A stretch of DNA of 64,000 nucleotides from Microcella daejeonensis (GCF_026625045.1 NZ_CP113089.1:1860001-1924000); one strand, 5' to 3'. Positions 1-10,909 are shown, counted from the stretch's first letter. The notes: generated by a model from the letters alone, not told the origin. Translations and numbers: made by a program.

Positions 1-1
1 G

Positions 2-79
2 CGGCTCGGCGGCTACGACGAGGCCCAGGTCGACCACGTCCTCGACGCCGTCGTGAGGGTCATGCTGGCCGTCCGCTGA
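2..79 (+). CDS. C-terminal end of an unidentified protein (partial)
   Basis: An open frame enters from the left edge and ends at a TGA at 77-79. It gives about 25 residues (RLGGYDEAQ... to ...MLAVR). The fragment is too short to name. A helical C-terminus of this kind would fit a PLP-dependent aminotransferase or cysteine desulfurase, but that is only a guess. Confidence 0.5.
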   Translation, partial: RLGGYDEAQVDHVLDAVVRVMLAVR

Positions 80-109
80 GCGCGCGGCCCGGGCATCCGT
101 TACGCTGTT

Positions 110-805
110 GTGATCGTGGGTAGGCATCAGGTGAATCAGACAGCCCCCGCTGCGCGGAATCCGCGTGGTCAGGGGAGCAGCTCCCGACCCGTCCCCCGGC
201 ACGGCCGGGCGGTCGAGCGCCACGTCCGCAACCGCTGGTCGCTGCCGGCGTTCTCGTTCGTCGCGACGATGTCGATCGTGCTGGTGAGCATCGCCGACAC
301 CTCGGCGCCGGCCGTCGCCGTCGAGCTCGCGGCCCCGGGCGCGACGACCGTCGACAGCCAGGAGTTCACCGCGAGCGGGGCGCACTCCGTGACCGCGCAA
401 CTGGCCGCGTACGACATCACCGAGCCCGCACCGCCCCCGCCTCCGCCACCTGCAGCCGCCCCGGCGGCGCGCGCGGGCGCTCCCGCCGCCGGCACGCCCG
501 ACCCCGGCTCGGCCAAGGCGATCGCCGCCGAGATGGTCGCCGCCCGCGGCTGGGGCACCGAGCAGTACGACTGCCTGGTCGCCCTGTGGCAGAAGGAGTC
601 GAGCTGGAACGTGTACGCGTACAACGCCAGCTCGGGCGCGTACGGCATTCCGCAGTCCCTGCCCGGCAGCAAGATGGCCTCCGTCGGCGCCGACTGGCAG
701 ACCAACCCGGCCACGCAGATCACCTGGGGCCTCAACTACATCCAGGGCCGCTACGGCGACCCCTGCGGCGCCTACGCCTCCAGCCAGAGCCGCGGCTGGT
801 ACTAG
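110..805 (+). CDS. Secreted lysozyme-like / lytic transglycosylase domain protein
   Basis: This 231-residue protein probably cleaves peptidoglycan outside the cell. A basic N-terminus (residues 1-43) is followed by a hydrophobic segment around residues 44-70, read as a signal or anchor. Next come an Ala/Pro-rich linker with a run of prolines (about 105-125) and a C-terminal domain of about 95 residues. That domain holds the lysozyme-fold signature: a Glu in LWQKESSWN and the downstream NASSGAYGIPQ motif, as in actinobacterial Rpf/SLT-like proteins. The start is GTG. A -10-like TACGCT lies at 101-106, so an in-frame GTG at 116 is an alternative start. The family call is firm, but the exact bond cleaved is unknown. 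Confidence 0.8.
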   Translation: MIVGRHQVNQTAPAARNPRGQGSSSRPVPRHGRAVERHVRNRWSLPAFSFVATMSIVLVSIADTSAPAVAVELAAPGATTVDSQEFTASGAHSVTAQLAAYDITEPAPPPPPPPAAAPAARAGAPAAGTPDPGSAKAIAAEMVAARGWGTEQYDCLVALWQKESSWNVYAYNASSGAYGIPQSLPGSKMASVGADWQTNPATQITWGLNYIQGRYGDPCGAYASSQSRGWY

Positions 806-819
806 GCGCTTCCCGCACG

Positions 820-1122
820 ATGCCCCGCAGCAACCGCCCGCGCGGTCGACGCTCGACGCCCGCCGAGGAGGAGGCGCTCGATGTCGCGCGCATCCGGCTC
901 GGCATGAAGTCGACCGCCGTCAAGCGATCCGGCACCTGGAACGTGCAGCCGGTGAGCGCGGCCTCCGCGCAGAAGGCGTACGTCTGCCCCGGGTGCGGGG
1001 GAGAGGTGCCGCCGGGCACGGCGCACGTCGTCGCCTGGCGCGCCGACGGGTTGATGGGCGAGGCGGCTGATCTCGCCGACCGTCGTCACTGGCATCAACG
1101 GTGCTGGAGCATCCAGCCATGA
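820..1122 (+). CDS. Small zinc-ribbon-like protein of unknown function
   Basis: The gene encodes 100 residues with a basic N-terminus (MPRSNRPRGRR). The C-terminal half has a CPGCGG knuckle and a later HWHQRC motif, which could bind one zinc ion. Proteins of this layout are common in Actinobacteria and are often labelled ATP/GTP-binding, but I see no Walker motif here. The start at 820 is chosen because the protein begins there in its familiar form. The stop codon overlaps the next gene's ATG as ATGA, so the two are probably translated together. Function unknown. Confidence 0.75.
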   Translation: MPRSNRPRGRRSTPAEEEALDVARIRLGMKSTAVKRSGTWNVQPVSAASAQKAYVCPGCGGEVPPGTAHVVAWRADGLMGEAADLADRRHWHQRCWSIQP

Positions 1123-1865
1123 CCATCGAGTCGGAACGGGGCGCCATGAGCGAGGAGATCCGGGGCAGCACGGTGCTGCCGGCCCGCCGCGAGGCGATCG
1201 AGCTGCAGACGGATGACGGGCTCACGCTCGTCGGCGAGCTGAGCCTGCCCGAGCACGGGGAGCCCCTCGCGACCCTCATCTGCCTGCACCCCCTGCCGAC
1301 CGCGGGCGGGTTCATGGATTCGCACGTGATCCGCAAGGCCGCGGCCCGGCTGCCGGCCCTGGCGCAGATCGCCGTGCTGCGTTTCAACTTCCGCGGCGTC
1401 TCGAGCCCGCGGGGCACCTCGCAGGGGGAGTTCGGCCACGGCGACCTGGAGCGCTTCGACCTCGCGGCCGCCGTGCGGTTCGCCGCCGACCGCGGGCTTC
1501 CGCAGCGCTGGCTGCTCGGCTGGTCGTTCGGCACGGAGGTCGCTCTGAAGCACGGACTGCCGCACGACGTCGTCGGCGCCATCCTGCTCTCGCCGCCGCT
1601 GCACCGGACGAGCGAGGACGAGGTCGCGGCGTGGGCGCACAGCGGCAAGCGCCTCGTGGTCGTCGTGCCCGAGCTCGACGACTACCTGCGGCCGGAGGAG
1701 GCCGCGGTGCGCTTCTCCGCGGTTCCGACGAAGGAGTTCGTCGCCGTCGAGGGAGGCAAGCACCTCTGGGTCGGCGAGAGCCAGACCTACCGGGTGCTGT
1801 CGGAGATCGTGGCGCGGCTCAACCCGGCCGCGCTGCCGCTGCCGACGCAGTGGCCGCCCGCCTGA
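1119..1865 (+). CDS. Alpha/beta hydrolase (dienelactone hydrolase-like)
   Basis: This cytoplasmic alpha/beta hydrolase of 248 residues has no signal peptide. The nucleophile elbow is GWSFGTE, an acidic candidate lies in PELDDYLRP, and the histidine lies in GGKHLWVG near the C-terminus. An ICLHPLP segment supplies the usual loop after strand 3. The start at 1119 is preferred over an ATG at 1146 because it overlaps the stop of the zinc-ribbon gene by 4 nt (ATGA). The substrate cannot be deduced. Families of this build include small esterases and the alpha/beta hydrolases related to YdeN/YfcG-type proteins. Confidence 0.75.
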   Translation: MTIESERGAMSEEIRGSTVLPARREAIELQTDDGLTLVGELSLPEHGEPLATLICLHPLPTAGGFMDSHVIRKAAARLPALAQIAVLRFNFRGVSSPRGTSQGEFGHGDLERFDLAAAVRFAADRGLPQRWLLGWSFGTEVALKHGLPHDVVGAILLSPPLHRTSEDEVAAWAHSGKRLVVVVPELDDYLRPEEAAVRFSAVPTKEFVAVEGGKHLWVGESQTYRVLSEIVARLNPAALPLPTQWPPA

Positions 1866-1905
1866 TCGGGCGCATCCCGCCGAGAGCGCTCGCGCGCGGC
1901 CCGCG

Positions 1906-2967
1906 CTACAGCTTCTGCTGCCGCGGGACGAAGACCTGGTCGATGATGATCAGGACGGATGCTGCCACGGGGATGGCGATGAGCGCGCCGAGCACCCCGA
2001 GCAGGGTTCCGCCGATGAGCGCGGCGATGACGACGACCGAGCCCGGCACCTTGACCGCCCGGTTCATGATGTTGGGGCTCAGCAGGTACGCCTCCACCTG
2101 CATGTAGACCAGGTAGTAGATCGCCGCGGCGATGACGGTCGACATCGACTCGGGGTTCACGACGAGCTGGGTCAGCACGATGAGGATCGAGCCGGAGATC
2201 GTGCCGACGAGGGGGACGAGCGAGAACAGGAACGCGACGAAGGCGAACAGGGCCGGGTACGCGGCGCCGATGATGCTGAGGAAGACGAAGCTCAGCACGC
2301 CGTTGACGAGGGCGAGGCTCACCTGCCCGACGACGTAGCGGCCGACGGCCGAGGCGACCTGCTCGGAGATGTGCACGAACTTCTCGCGCCGCGAGGCCGG
2401 CACCAGGCGGTACATGGCCTGCTTCATCGAGTTGAGCGAGGCCGTGAAGTACAGGGTCAGGATGAGGATGATGATGCCGCCGAAGAAGCCCGTGGCGACG
2501 CCGACGGCGACCCCGAGCACGCCGCCGCCGATCTCGGCGAGGTTCGCGGGGTCGCTGAGGAACTCGATGCCGGCGTCGACGGCGTCCTGCACGTTGAGCA
2601 GCTCGACGGGCACGAAGGTCTGCACCGTCGCGATGAACGACTCGAGCGACTCGATCTCGCTGACGAAGTCGACGATCTGCCGGATGAGGCGGGTGACCTG
2701 CTCGACGATGACGGGCACGAGCGCGAAGACGAGCCCGGCGAACAGGCCCAGCACGCCGAGCAGCACGGTGAGGATGGCGAGCCAGCGCGGCCAGCCGCGC
2801 TTCTCGAGCCCCGAGATGAGCGGATCGAGGCCGAGCGCGATGAAGAGGGCGGCCCCGATGTAGGTGATGATCGAGGCGAGCGAGCCGATGGCGCTGCCGA
2901 TCACGAGCGCGACGAGGACTCCGAGTCCGCCGAAGAGGCCGAAGCGGAACGCGTTGGTGATCTTCAC
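1906..2967 (-). CDS. AI-2E family transporter (membrane protein)
   Basis: The protein has 353 residues and about seven to eight hydrophobic segments: two near the N-terminus (8-60), a pair at about 62-95, a soluble stretch at about 95-150, then four or five C-terminal helices. This matches the AI-2E/PerM family of permeases, whose substrates are mostly undefined. The C-terminus has the characteristic GSVVVIAALIGGTLLGVLGA stretch. The start is GTG. It lies 39 nt downstream of the coiled-coil gene on the same strand, so the two could share a transcript. Whether it exports a signal molecule, an ion or a solute is not visible. Confidence 0.85.
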   Translation of the reverse strand: MKITNAFRFGLFGGLGVLVALVIGSAIGSLASIITYIGAALFIALGLDPLISGLEKRGWPRWLAILTVLLGVLGLFAGLVFALVPVIVEQVTRLIRQIVDFVSEIESLESFIATVQTFVPVELLNVQDAVDAGIEFLSDPANLAEIGGGVLGVAVGVATGFFGGIIILILTLYFTASLNSMKQAMYRLVPASRREKFVHISEQVASAVGRYVVGQVSLALVNGVLSFVFLSIIGAAYPALFAFVAFLFSLVPLVGTISGSILIVLTQLVVNPESMSTVIAAAIYYLVYMQVEAYLLSPNIMNRAVKVPGSVVVIAALIGGTLLGVLGALIAIPVAASVLIIIDQVFVPRQQKL

Positions 2968-3006
2968 GGGGCGGGGCTCCTCGGGGATGCGCGGGGGTGC
3001 GGACCC

Positions 3007-5595
3007 CTACTCGTCGCTGATCGAGCCGGAGATCCTCTCTGCCTGCGACAGTACTCCGCGCAGGCCCTCGAGATATCCCGCCACGGCGTCGCGCTCCACC
3101 CGGATGCGCGCGAGGCGCTCCTCGGCCTCCGAGACGAGCTGGCGCGTGCGCTCCTCCGCCTCCTCGACGATGGCGGATGCGCGCTGCTCGGCGTTCTGCA
3201 GCACCTCCCGCGCGCGGCCGTCGGCATCGGCGCGCAGCGCTTCGGCGTCGCCGCGCGCGCTGCGCGCGAGGCTCTCGGCCTCGGCCCTCGCCTCGGCGGC
3301 CCGCTTCTGAGCGTCGGTGAGCTGCGCCGTCGCCTCGTCGAGGTACTTCTGGGTCTGCGCGACCGCCTCCTGCTGGCGGGCGAGGTGCTCGCGCTCGGCC
3401 TCGTCGCGGCGGGCGGTGAGCTCGACCTCGAGATCGATGCGCGCCTCCTCGGCGGTGCGCGCGAGACGGGCCGCCTGGGCATCGGCATCGTGCTGGGCGG
3501 CGGCGGCCGCCGCGGCGGCCGCGTCGGCCAGGGCGCGCTCCTGGGTCTCGCGGTCGCGGGCGAGAGCCGCTCGCTGGGAATCCGCCTCGGCCTGGAGCGC
3601 GCGGCGCTGCTCGGCGCGCTCGGCATCGGCGGCGGCGCGCGCTCGGGCGTCCTCCGCCGCGGCGGCGGCCTGCCGATCGGTGATCTCGGCGGCGAGCGCG
3701 TCCCGACGCGCGGTCGCCTCGCGCTCCTGCTCCGTCCGCGCCGCGTCCAGCTCGTGCTGCAGATCGGCGCGGGCACGGGCGATCTCCTGCTCGAGGTCGC
3801 TGCGACGCTGCGCGACCTCGGCGTCGAGCGTCGCCCGCGTGTCGGCGAGGTGGGCGGCCCATTCGGCGCGCGCCGCCGCGATCTCGGCGTCGGCGGCGCC
3901 GCGCTCCTGCTCGGCGTACGCGGTGGCGCCCGCGCGCACGTCGGCCGCGTGGGCGTCGGCCGTCGAGTGCTTCTCCCGGGCGTAGGCGTCGGCGTCGGTG
4001 CGCGTGCGGTGAGCGTAGGCGTCGGCGCTCGAGCGGGCCTCGTGGGCGTGGGCGTCGGCGGCGCTCGTGACCTCGACCGCGCGGGCCTCCGCTGCCGCCG
4101 TCACCTCGGCCGCGCGGGTCTCGGCCTCGGCGGTCACGGCGGCGGCCCGGGCGTCGGCCTCTGCCGTGCGGGCGGCGGCGCGCGACTCCGCCTCGGCGAC
4201 GACCTTCGCGGCCCGCGCCTCGGCGGCGCTGACGACGTCGGCCGCGCGGGCCTCGGCGGTCGTGGTGGTCTCGTTCGCCCGGGCCTCGGCCTGAGAGACG
4301 AGCTCCGCCGCCCGCGACTCCGCCTCGGCGACGACCTCGCGTCCGCGGGCATCGGCGGCCTCGGTGACCTCGAGTGCGCGGGCGTCGGCGGCGGCGGTGA
4401 CGTCGTGCGCGTGGGCGTCGGCCGTCGTCGTCACCTCGAGGGCGTGCGCATCGGCGCCGCCCCGCGTCTCGGCGGCGTAGGCGTCGATCTCGCTGCGGGT
4501 CGCCAGGGCGTAGGCGTCGGCGGCGCTGCGGGTGTCGGCGGCGTAGGCATCGACCTCGGCGCGCGTCTCTCGCACGTAGCGCTCCGCCTCGGTGCGCTGC
4601 TCGGTCGTCGCGCGGTCGGCGTCGGCCCTGGCCGCCTCGATCTCGCGCTCGAGCTCCGAGCGGCGGGTGGCGAGCTCCTGCTCGAGCGCGGCCCGCACCG
4701 CGGTCTCCTGCTCGTCGAGGGCAGCGCGTCGACGCTCCTCCTCGGCCTCGAGCGCGTCGCGGCGGCGGTCCTCCTCGGCGTTCCACTCGTCGGTGCGGCG
4801 GGCGAGCTCCGCGTCGGCCGCGGCGCGCGCCGCACCGAGCTCGGCGTCGAGAGCCGCCCGATCGCCGGCCAGGTCTGCCTCGAGCTGAGCACGGCGGGTC
4901 GCGCTCTCGCTCTCGAAGACCGCGCGCTCGCGCTCCGTCTCCCGTGCGAGGGCGCCGGCGCTCTCGCGCGCCTCGGAGACCTCGCGATCGGCCACGACGC
5001 GCAGCTCGGCGAGCTCGCGCTCGGCCTCCGCCCGCAGTGCCGCGGCCTCGCGCTTCGCCGTCGCCCGGGCCTCCGCGGCCTCCGTGGCGACCGCGCCGCG
5101 GATCGCGGCGGCCTCGCGGGAGGCCTCCTGCACGAGCTGATCGGCGTCGTCGCGCGCCCTCTCGAGAAGCTCCTCCGCGGTGCGCTGGGCGGTCTCCGCC
5201 GCGGCCGCCGCGCGCTCGCCCGCCTCGGCGACGAGACGCTCGACCCGCTCGTGCGCGTCGGCCATCGCCCGCTCGGCGTCGTCCTGGGCGCGGGAGCGCA
5301 CCCGCTCGGCGTCGATGTCGGCCTGGCTGATGACGCGGGTCGACTGCTCCTCGGCGAGCCGCAGGGTCTGCTCGAGCTTGGTGCCGAGGCCGGCGTAGGT
5401 GGGGCGGCCGACCTCGTCGAGCTCGGCCTGAAGGTCGTCCACGACGGCCTGCAGCCGCTTCAGCTCCCTCGCGGTCTCCGCCCGGTCGCCGTTCGCCTTG
5501 ATGACGTCGCGGCGCAGCTCCTGCAGCGCCTTGTCGACCTCGTCGCGCTTGTACCCGCGCATCTCGGTGCCGAACTCGTTGTCGATCGATGCCAC
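3007..5595 (-). CDS. DivIVA-domain giant coiled-coil protein with hendecad repeats (Scy/FilP-like)
   Basis: This 862-residue protein is almost entirely predicted coiled coil. The N-terminus (MASIDNEFGTEMRGYKRDEV) has the DivIVA-type GYKRDEVDKAL motif that targets membrane curvature or the wall-growth machinery. Residues 347-577 form about 21 consecutive 11-residue repeats of the pattern xA(D/E)ARAxEVTx. The C-terminal 280 residues are ordinary Ala/Glu/Arg coiled coil. I infer a cytoskeletal or polar-growth scaffold like Streptomyces Scy/FilP, although their repeats are 51 residues long. The start is GTG at 5595, chosen because the DivIVA motif begins right there and residues upstream are arginine-rich shadow sequence. 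A -10-like TACACT lies at 5635-5630. Confidence 0.85.
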   Translation of the reverse strand: MASIDNEFGTEMRGYKRDEVDKALQELRRDVIKANGDRAETARELKRLQAVVDDLQAELDEVGRPTYAGLGTKLEQTLRLAEEQSTRVISQADIDAERVRSRAQDDAERAMADAHERVERLVAEAGERAAAAAETAQRTAEELLERARDDADQLVQEASREAAAIRGAVATEAAEARATAKREAAALRAEAERELAELRVVADREVSEARESAGALARETERERAVFESESATRRAQLEADLAGDRAALDAELGAARAAADAELARRTDEWNAEEDRRRDALEAEEERRRAALDEQETAVRAALEQELATRRSELEREIEAARADADRATTEQRTEAERYVRETRAEVDAYAADTRSAADAYALATRSEIDAYAAETRGGADAHALEVTTTADAHAHDVTAAADARALEVTEAADARGREVVAEAESRAAELVSQAEARANETTTTAEARAADVVSAAEARAAKVVAEAESRAAARTAEADARAAAVTAEAETRAAEVTAAAEARAVEVTSAADAHAHEARSSADAYAHRTRTDADAYAREKHSTADAHAADVRAGATAYAEQERGAADAEIAAARAEWAAHLADTRATLDAEVAQRRSDLEQEIARARADLQHELDAARTEQEREATARRDALAAEITDRQAAAAAEDARARAAADAERAEQRRALQAEADSQRAALARDRETQERALADAAAAAAAAAQHDADAQAARLARTAEEARIDLEVELTARRDEAEREHLARQQEAVAQTQKYLDEATAQLTDAQKRAAEARAEAESLARSARGDAEALRADADGRAREVLQNAEQRASAIVEEAEERTRQLVSEAEERLARIRVERDAVAGYLEGLRGVLSQAERISGSISDE
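3865..4557 (-). repeat. Degenerate 33-bp tandem repeat encoding hendecads
   Basis: About 21 head-to-tail units of 33 bp encode the 11-residue repeats of the DivIVA-like protein. The phase never slips, with no insertion or deletion across roughly 690 bp, while the codons differ from unit to unit. The pattern is therefore maintained at protein level. Confidence 0.85.
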
Positions 5596-5629
5596 GTGCT
5601 GTCTCCAGGGTCTGAGGCGGACGCTGTCG

Positions 5630-5635
5630 AGTGTA
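5630..5635 (-). promoter_or_regulatory. Candidate -10 element of the coiled-coil gene
   Basis: TACACT on the minus strand lies 34 nt before the GTG start in an otherwise very GC-rich 260-bp gap (5596-5855). The same gap carries TAGGCT at 5703-5708 on the plus strand, a possible -10 for the divergent membrane-protein operon. No convincing -35 boxes are visible. Confidence 0.35.
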
Positions 5636-5855
5636 GCCCGGGGGAGCGGGCCCTCGAAGGGCCGACGGAGGCGTCCCCGGGGCGGTCCGAGCGGGCATCC
5701 GCTAGGCTGGAACGTCTTTGTCCTGCTGGCCGGCGCCTCGTCCACGATGGGGTTCCGCTCGACGACACAGGGTCGCGGGTGCGTCATACCCCGCGCGTCC
5801 GCGCTCTCGCGGCCGCCCGCGCCCCTCACGAGCCGGCACGAAAGGAGTTGCCCCC

Positions 5856-7670
5856 GTGCGTTTCATCGTCGCGATCGTGCTCTTCGTCGTCGCGTTCGCC
5901 TCCATCGGCCTCGGCGTCGCCCAGCGCACCATCTTCGCGGAGCCCGACCGGCTCACCTCGTCCGTCGAGTACGAGAGCAGCGCTCCCGTGACCGTCATCG
6001 ACGGGTCGGCGCTCAACGCCCTCGACGGCCGGCAGACGATCGCCGTCCTCGGCGGCGTGACCGCCGAGCCCGGGGGGGACGACGCGCTGGACCCCGCGGC
6101 CACGGCACCCGCATCCAGCGATGCGATCTCGGCCGCCTACGGGGCGAGCACCGACGTCATCGCCTGGGTCGGGGACGCCCCGTACACGCTCATCACCTGG
6201 GACGAGACCGAGCAGCAGCTCGTCGCGGAGCCCGTTCGCGGCACGGCCACCGAGGTGCCCGATCTCGTGGGCAGCGACCTCTGGTACCAGGACTACCGGG
6301 GCGAGGGCGAGCTCGGCATCACGCTCAACGTGCCCGAGGACGTCTCGCTGCTCGTGGCGACCGACGGCGTGCTGCCCGCGCCGCAGGCCATCTCGGTCAC
6401 CTGGCCGCTGGAGAGCGACTCCCCGTACAGCACCCCGCTCCTGCTCGGCGGCTTCGCCGCGCTGCTGCTCGGACTCATCGCCCTCATCTGGGCGCTGCTC
6501 CATCTGCGCAAGCAGCGCGGGCCGCGCCGCAAGAACCCCAGCCAGCCGAAGATGCCCCGCGTGCCGCGCCCCTCGCGCTACCGCGCCGTCTCCTCGAGCT
6601 CGCTCGTCGGTCGCCCCAAGGGCCGCCGTGCCGTGCGCAGCATCGCGCTGCTGCCCGTCGCTCTCGCCGGGACGCTCGTGCTCGGCGCCTGCACCGCACC
6701 GGGTGCCGGCCCCGCCCCCTCGCCCGAGCCCTCGGCGTCGGCCGCGGAGGCGGTCGAGGAGCTGCCGCCCGTCGCCGTGACGGCGAGCCAGGGCGAGCGC
6801 ATCGTCTCGCGCGTGCTCACGGCCGTCGCCGACGCCGATGAGGCGCGCGACGGCGAGCTCGCGGCGACGCGCCTGGCGGGCCCCGCCCTGCTGCTGCGCC
6901 AGACCAACTACGCCGCGGTGGCCGCGAACGCCGAGCTGCCGCTCATCGCCGCGATCCCCTCCGGCTCGGTCGACGTGCTGCTGCCCCAGCAGACCGACAC
7001 CTGGCCGCGGCGCATCCTCGCGGTGGTGTCGAACCCGGAGGACACGGCGGTGCCGCCGACCGCGCTCGTCCTCATCCAGGAGAGCCCGCGCGAGGACTAC
7101 AAGGCGAACTACGTGCTGACGCTCGAGCCGCAGGCTCAGGTGCCCGAGGTCGCGCCCGCGAGCCTCGGCACCCCGGCCCTGCAGCCCGACACGCCCTTCC
7201 TGCCCGTCACCCCCGCGACGGTGCTGCAGGCCTACACCGACAGCCTGCTCACCGGGGAGGCGGCCGAGGGGTACGACCTCTTCGCCATCGAGGGCGACAG
7301 CCTGCGCGCGCAGATCGGAGCGGCGGTCAAGCAGGAGCGCAGCGACGCCCTGCCCGACACCGCCTCCATCGAGTTCACCAACGCGGTGGGCGACGCCGAG
7401 ATCGTGACGCTCGGCACGCTCGACTCCGGCGGCATCGTCGTCGGCTACCTCACCGAGACCGAGACCGTGCGTCCGACGCAGGACGGCGCCTCGGTCAACG
7501 CGAGCGGCGCCGTCGCCGCGCTCTCGGGGGTCGAGTCGAGCGAGGCCGGGCTCGTCGCCACCTACGGCACGCAGGTCATCTTCTCGGTGCCCTCGCTCGC
7601 CGACCCTGACGCTCCCATCGTGCTCCTGGGGTACTCCCAGGGCCTCATCGCCGCCTCGGAGGTCTCCTGA
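5856..7670 (+). CDS. Membrane protein with internal lipobox-like segment, function unknown
   Basis: The protein has 604 residues. An N-terminal membrane segment (3-22) precedes an extracytoplasmic stretch, a second helix lies at about 194-215 before a long basic loop, and a third hydrophobic segment at about 262-281 ends in LVLGACTA with Cys279. The remaining 320 residues look secreted and are rich in Ala/Pro/Thr. The third segment resembles a lipoprotein signal, so the gene may be a fusion of a two-helix membrane protein with a lipoprotein. An internal ATG at 6552 could also start the second half. A clear AAAGGAG at 5841-5847 supports the GTG start. Its last base overlaps the ATG of the next gene (TGATG). 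Confidence 0.7.
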   Translation: MRFIVAIVLFVVAFASIGLGVAQRTIFAEPDRLTSSVEYESSAPVTVIDGSALNALDGRQTIAVLGGVTAEPGGDDALDPAATAPASSDAISAAYGASTDVIAWVGDAPYTLITWDETEQQLVAEPVRGTATEVPDLVGSDLWYQDYRGEGELGITLNVPEDVSLLVATDGVLPAPQAISVTWPLESDSPYSTPLLLGGFAALLLGLIALIWALLHLRKQRGPRRKNPSQPKMPRVPRPSRYRAVSSSSLVGRPKGRRAVRSIALLPVALAGTLVLGACTAPGAGPAPSPEPSASAAEAVEELPPVAVTASQGERIVSRVLTAVADADEARDGELAATRLAGPALLLRQTNYAAVAANAELPLIAAIPSGSVDVLLPQQTDTWPRRILAVVSNPEDTAVPPTALVLIQESPREDYKANYVLTLEPQAQVPEVAPASLGTPALQPDTPFLPVTPATVLQAYTDSLLTGEAAEGYDLFAIEGDSLRAQIGAAVKQERSDALPDTASIEFTNAVGDAEIVTLGTLDSGGIVVGYLTETETVRPTQDGASVNASGAVAALSGVESSEAGLVATYGTQVIFSVPSLADPDAPIVLLGYSQGLIAASEVS

Positions 7671-8617
7671 TGACTGATGCGCCCTTCTCGCCCGCCGCCA
7701 TGCGCGGTGCGGTCGACCTCACCTCACTCGTGCGCGCCGCCGCCGCGCCGCCGGCGTCCGCCGCGCCGCCCGCCCCCGGCGGCGGGGGGCCGGCCGCGTC
7801 CGGCGCCGCTCCGACGGGCGGGCTCGTGCGCGACGTCGACGACGTGAGCTTCGGCGAGATGCTCGAGCTCTCGTCCCAGGTGCCGGTCATCGTCGAGTTC
7901 TACGCGCAGGGCCTCGCGCCCTCGCTCGGGGCGATCATCGCCTCCTACGGCGGGCGCCTCGCTCTCGCCACGGTCGACGGCAACCGCGCCCCCCAGCTCG
8001 CCCAGGCGTTCCAGGTGCAGCAGGTGCCCGCCGTCGCCGCCGTCATCGGCGGCCGTCCGATGCAGCTCTTCGTCGGGATGCCCGCCGAGGCCGAGCTGCG
8101 CTCGGTGCTCGAGGAGGTGCTGCAGGTCGCGGCGCAGAACGGCGTCACCGGCGTGCTGGACGTCGCCTCCGGGGAGGACGCGGCGGCCCCGGTCGAGGAG
8201 CCGCTCGCCCCGCTGCACCAGGAGGCCTACGACGCGATCAGCCGCGGCGACTACGCGGCCGCCGTCGAGGCGTACCGCCAGCAGCTCGCCCAGGCCCCCC
8301 GCGACCAGGAGGCCGTCGCCGGGCTCGCGCAGGCGAGCCTGCTGCTGCGCCTCGACGGCGCGACCGCCGCCGGACTGCGCGACGCCGCGGCCGCCGGTCC
8401 GCACGACGCGGATGCCCAGCTCGCCGTCGCCGACCTCGACCTCTCCGGGGGTCACGTGGAGGACGCGTACGGGCGCCTGCTCGACGTGTTCCCGCACCTC
8501 GACGCCGAGGGGCGCACCGCGGTGCGGACGCGCCTGCTCGACTACTTCGAGATCGTCGGCGCGGAGGATCCGCGCACGATCGCCGCGCGGCGTCGGCTCA
8601 CCGCGCTGCTCTACTAG
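7670..8617 (+). CDS. CnoX/YbbN-like thioredoxin-fold and TPR co-chaperone
   Basis: This 315-residue cytoplasmic protein has three parts. A low-complexity Ala/Pro N-terminus (1-50) leads into a thioredoxin fold (about 55-155, with VPVIVEFYAQ and the cis-proline region QVQQVPAVAAVIGG). A C-terminal TPR-like helical region (about 180-315) follows. At the thioredoxin active site AQGLAP stands where a WCxPC motif would be, so no redox cysteine pair exists. This fits CnoX-type holdases, which use the fold and TPRs to hold unfolded proteins. It is translationally coupled to the upstream membrane protein by TGATG. Confidence 0.8.
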   Translation: MTDAPFSPAAMRGAVDLTSLVRAAAAPPASAAPPAPGGGGPAASGAAPTGGLVRDVDDVSFGEMLELSSQVPVIVEFYAQGLAPSLGAIIASYGGRLALATVDGNRAPQLAQAFQVQQVPAVAAVIGGRPMQLFVGMPAEAELRSVLEEVLQVAAQNGVTGVLDVASGEDAAAPVEEPLAPLHQEAYDAISRGDYAAAVEAYRQQLAQAPRDQEAVAGLAQASLLLRLDGATAAGLRDAAAAGPHDADAQLAVADLDLSGGHVEDAYGRLLDVFPHLDAEGRTAVRTRLLDYFEIVGAEDPRTIAARRRLTALLY

Positions 8618-8640
8618 GGCATCCCGCACCGACGCCGTCG

Positions 8641-8686
8641 ACGACGAACGGGCCGCACCCTTTCAGGGATGCGGCCCGTTCGTCGT
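8641..8686. terminator. Bidirectional intrinsic terminator
   Basis: A perfect 17-bp inverted repeat (ACGACGAACGGGCCGCA at 8641-8657, its complement at 8670-8686) encloses a 12-nt loop. It lies between the convergent CnoX-like gene and glgB, 23 nt after the one stop and 18 nt after the other, so it can serve both. Confidence 0.85.
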
Positions 8687-8704
8687 TCTCGGGGGGAGGG
8701 GGGG

Positions 8705-10908
<2,204 letters not shown>

Positions 10909-10909
<1 letters not shown>

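Noticed and set aside
2371..5991. A long open frame of about 1200 residues on the plus strand opposite the DivIVA-like gene, and another of about 1300 on the minus strand (1787-5698).
   Set aside because: They are compositional shadows of the tandem repeat and of GC-rich codon bias. The sequences are Arg/Gly/Leu or Arg/Ala/Gly-rich with no domain, while the 862-residue minus-strand protein has clear motifs.
8641..8686. The strong inverted repeat as a fourth copy of the palindromic element family.
   Set aside because: Its arms share no sequence with the 15-bp ends, it is 46 bp long and has no inner stem. It is a simple terminator.
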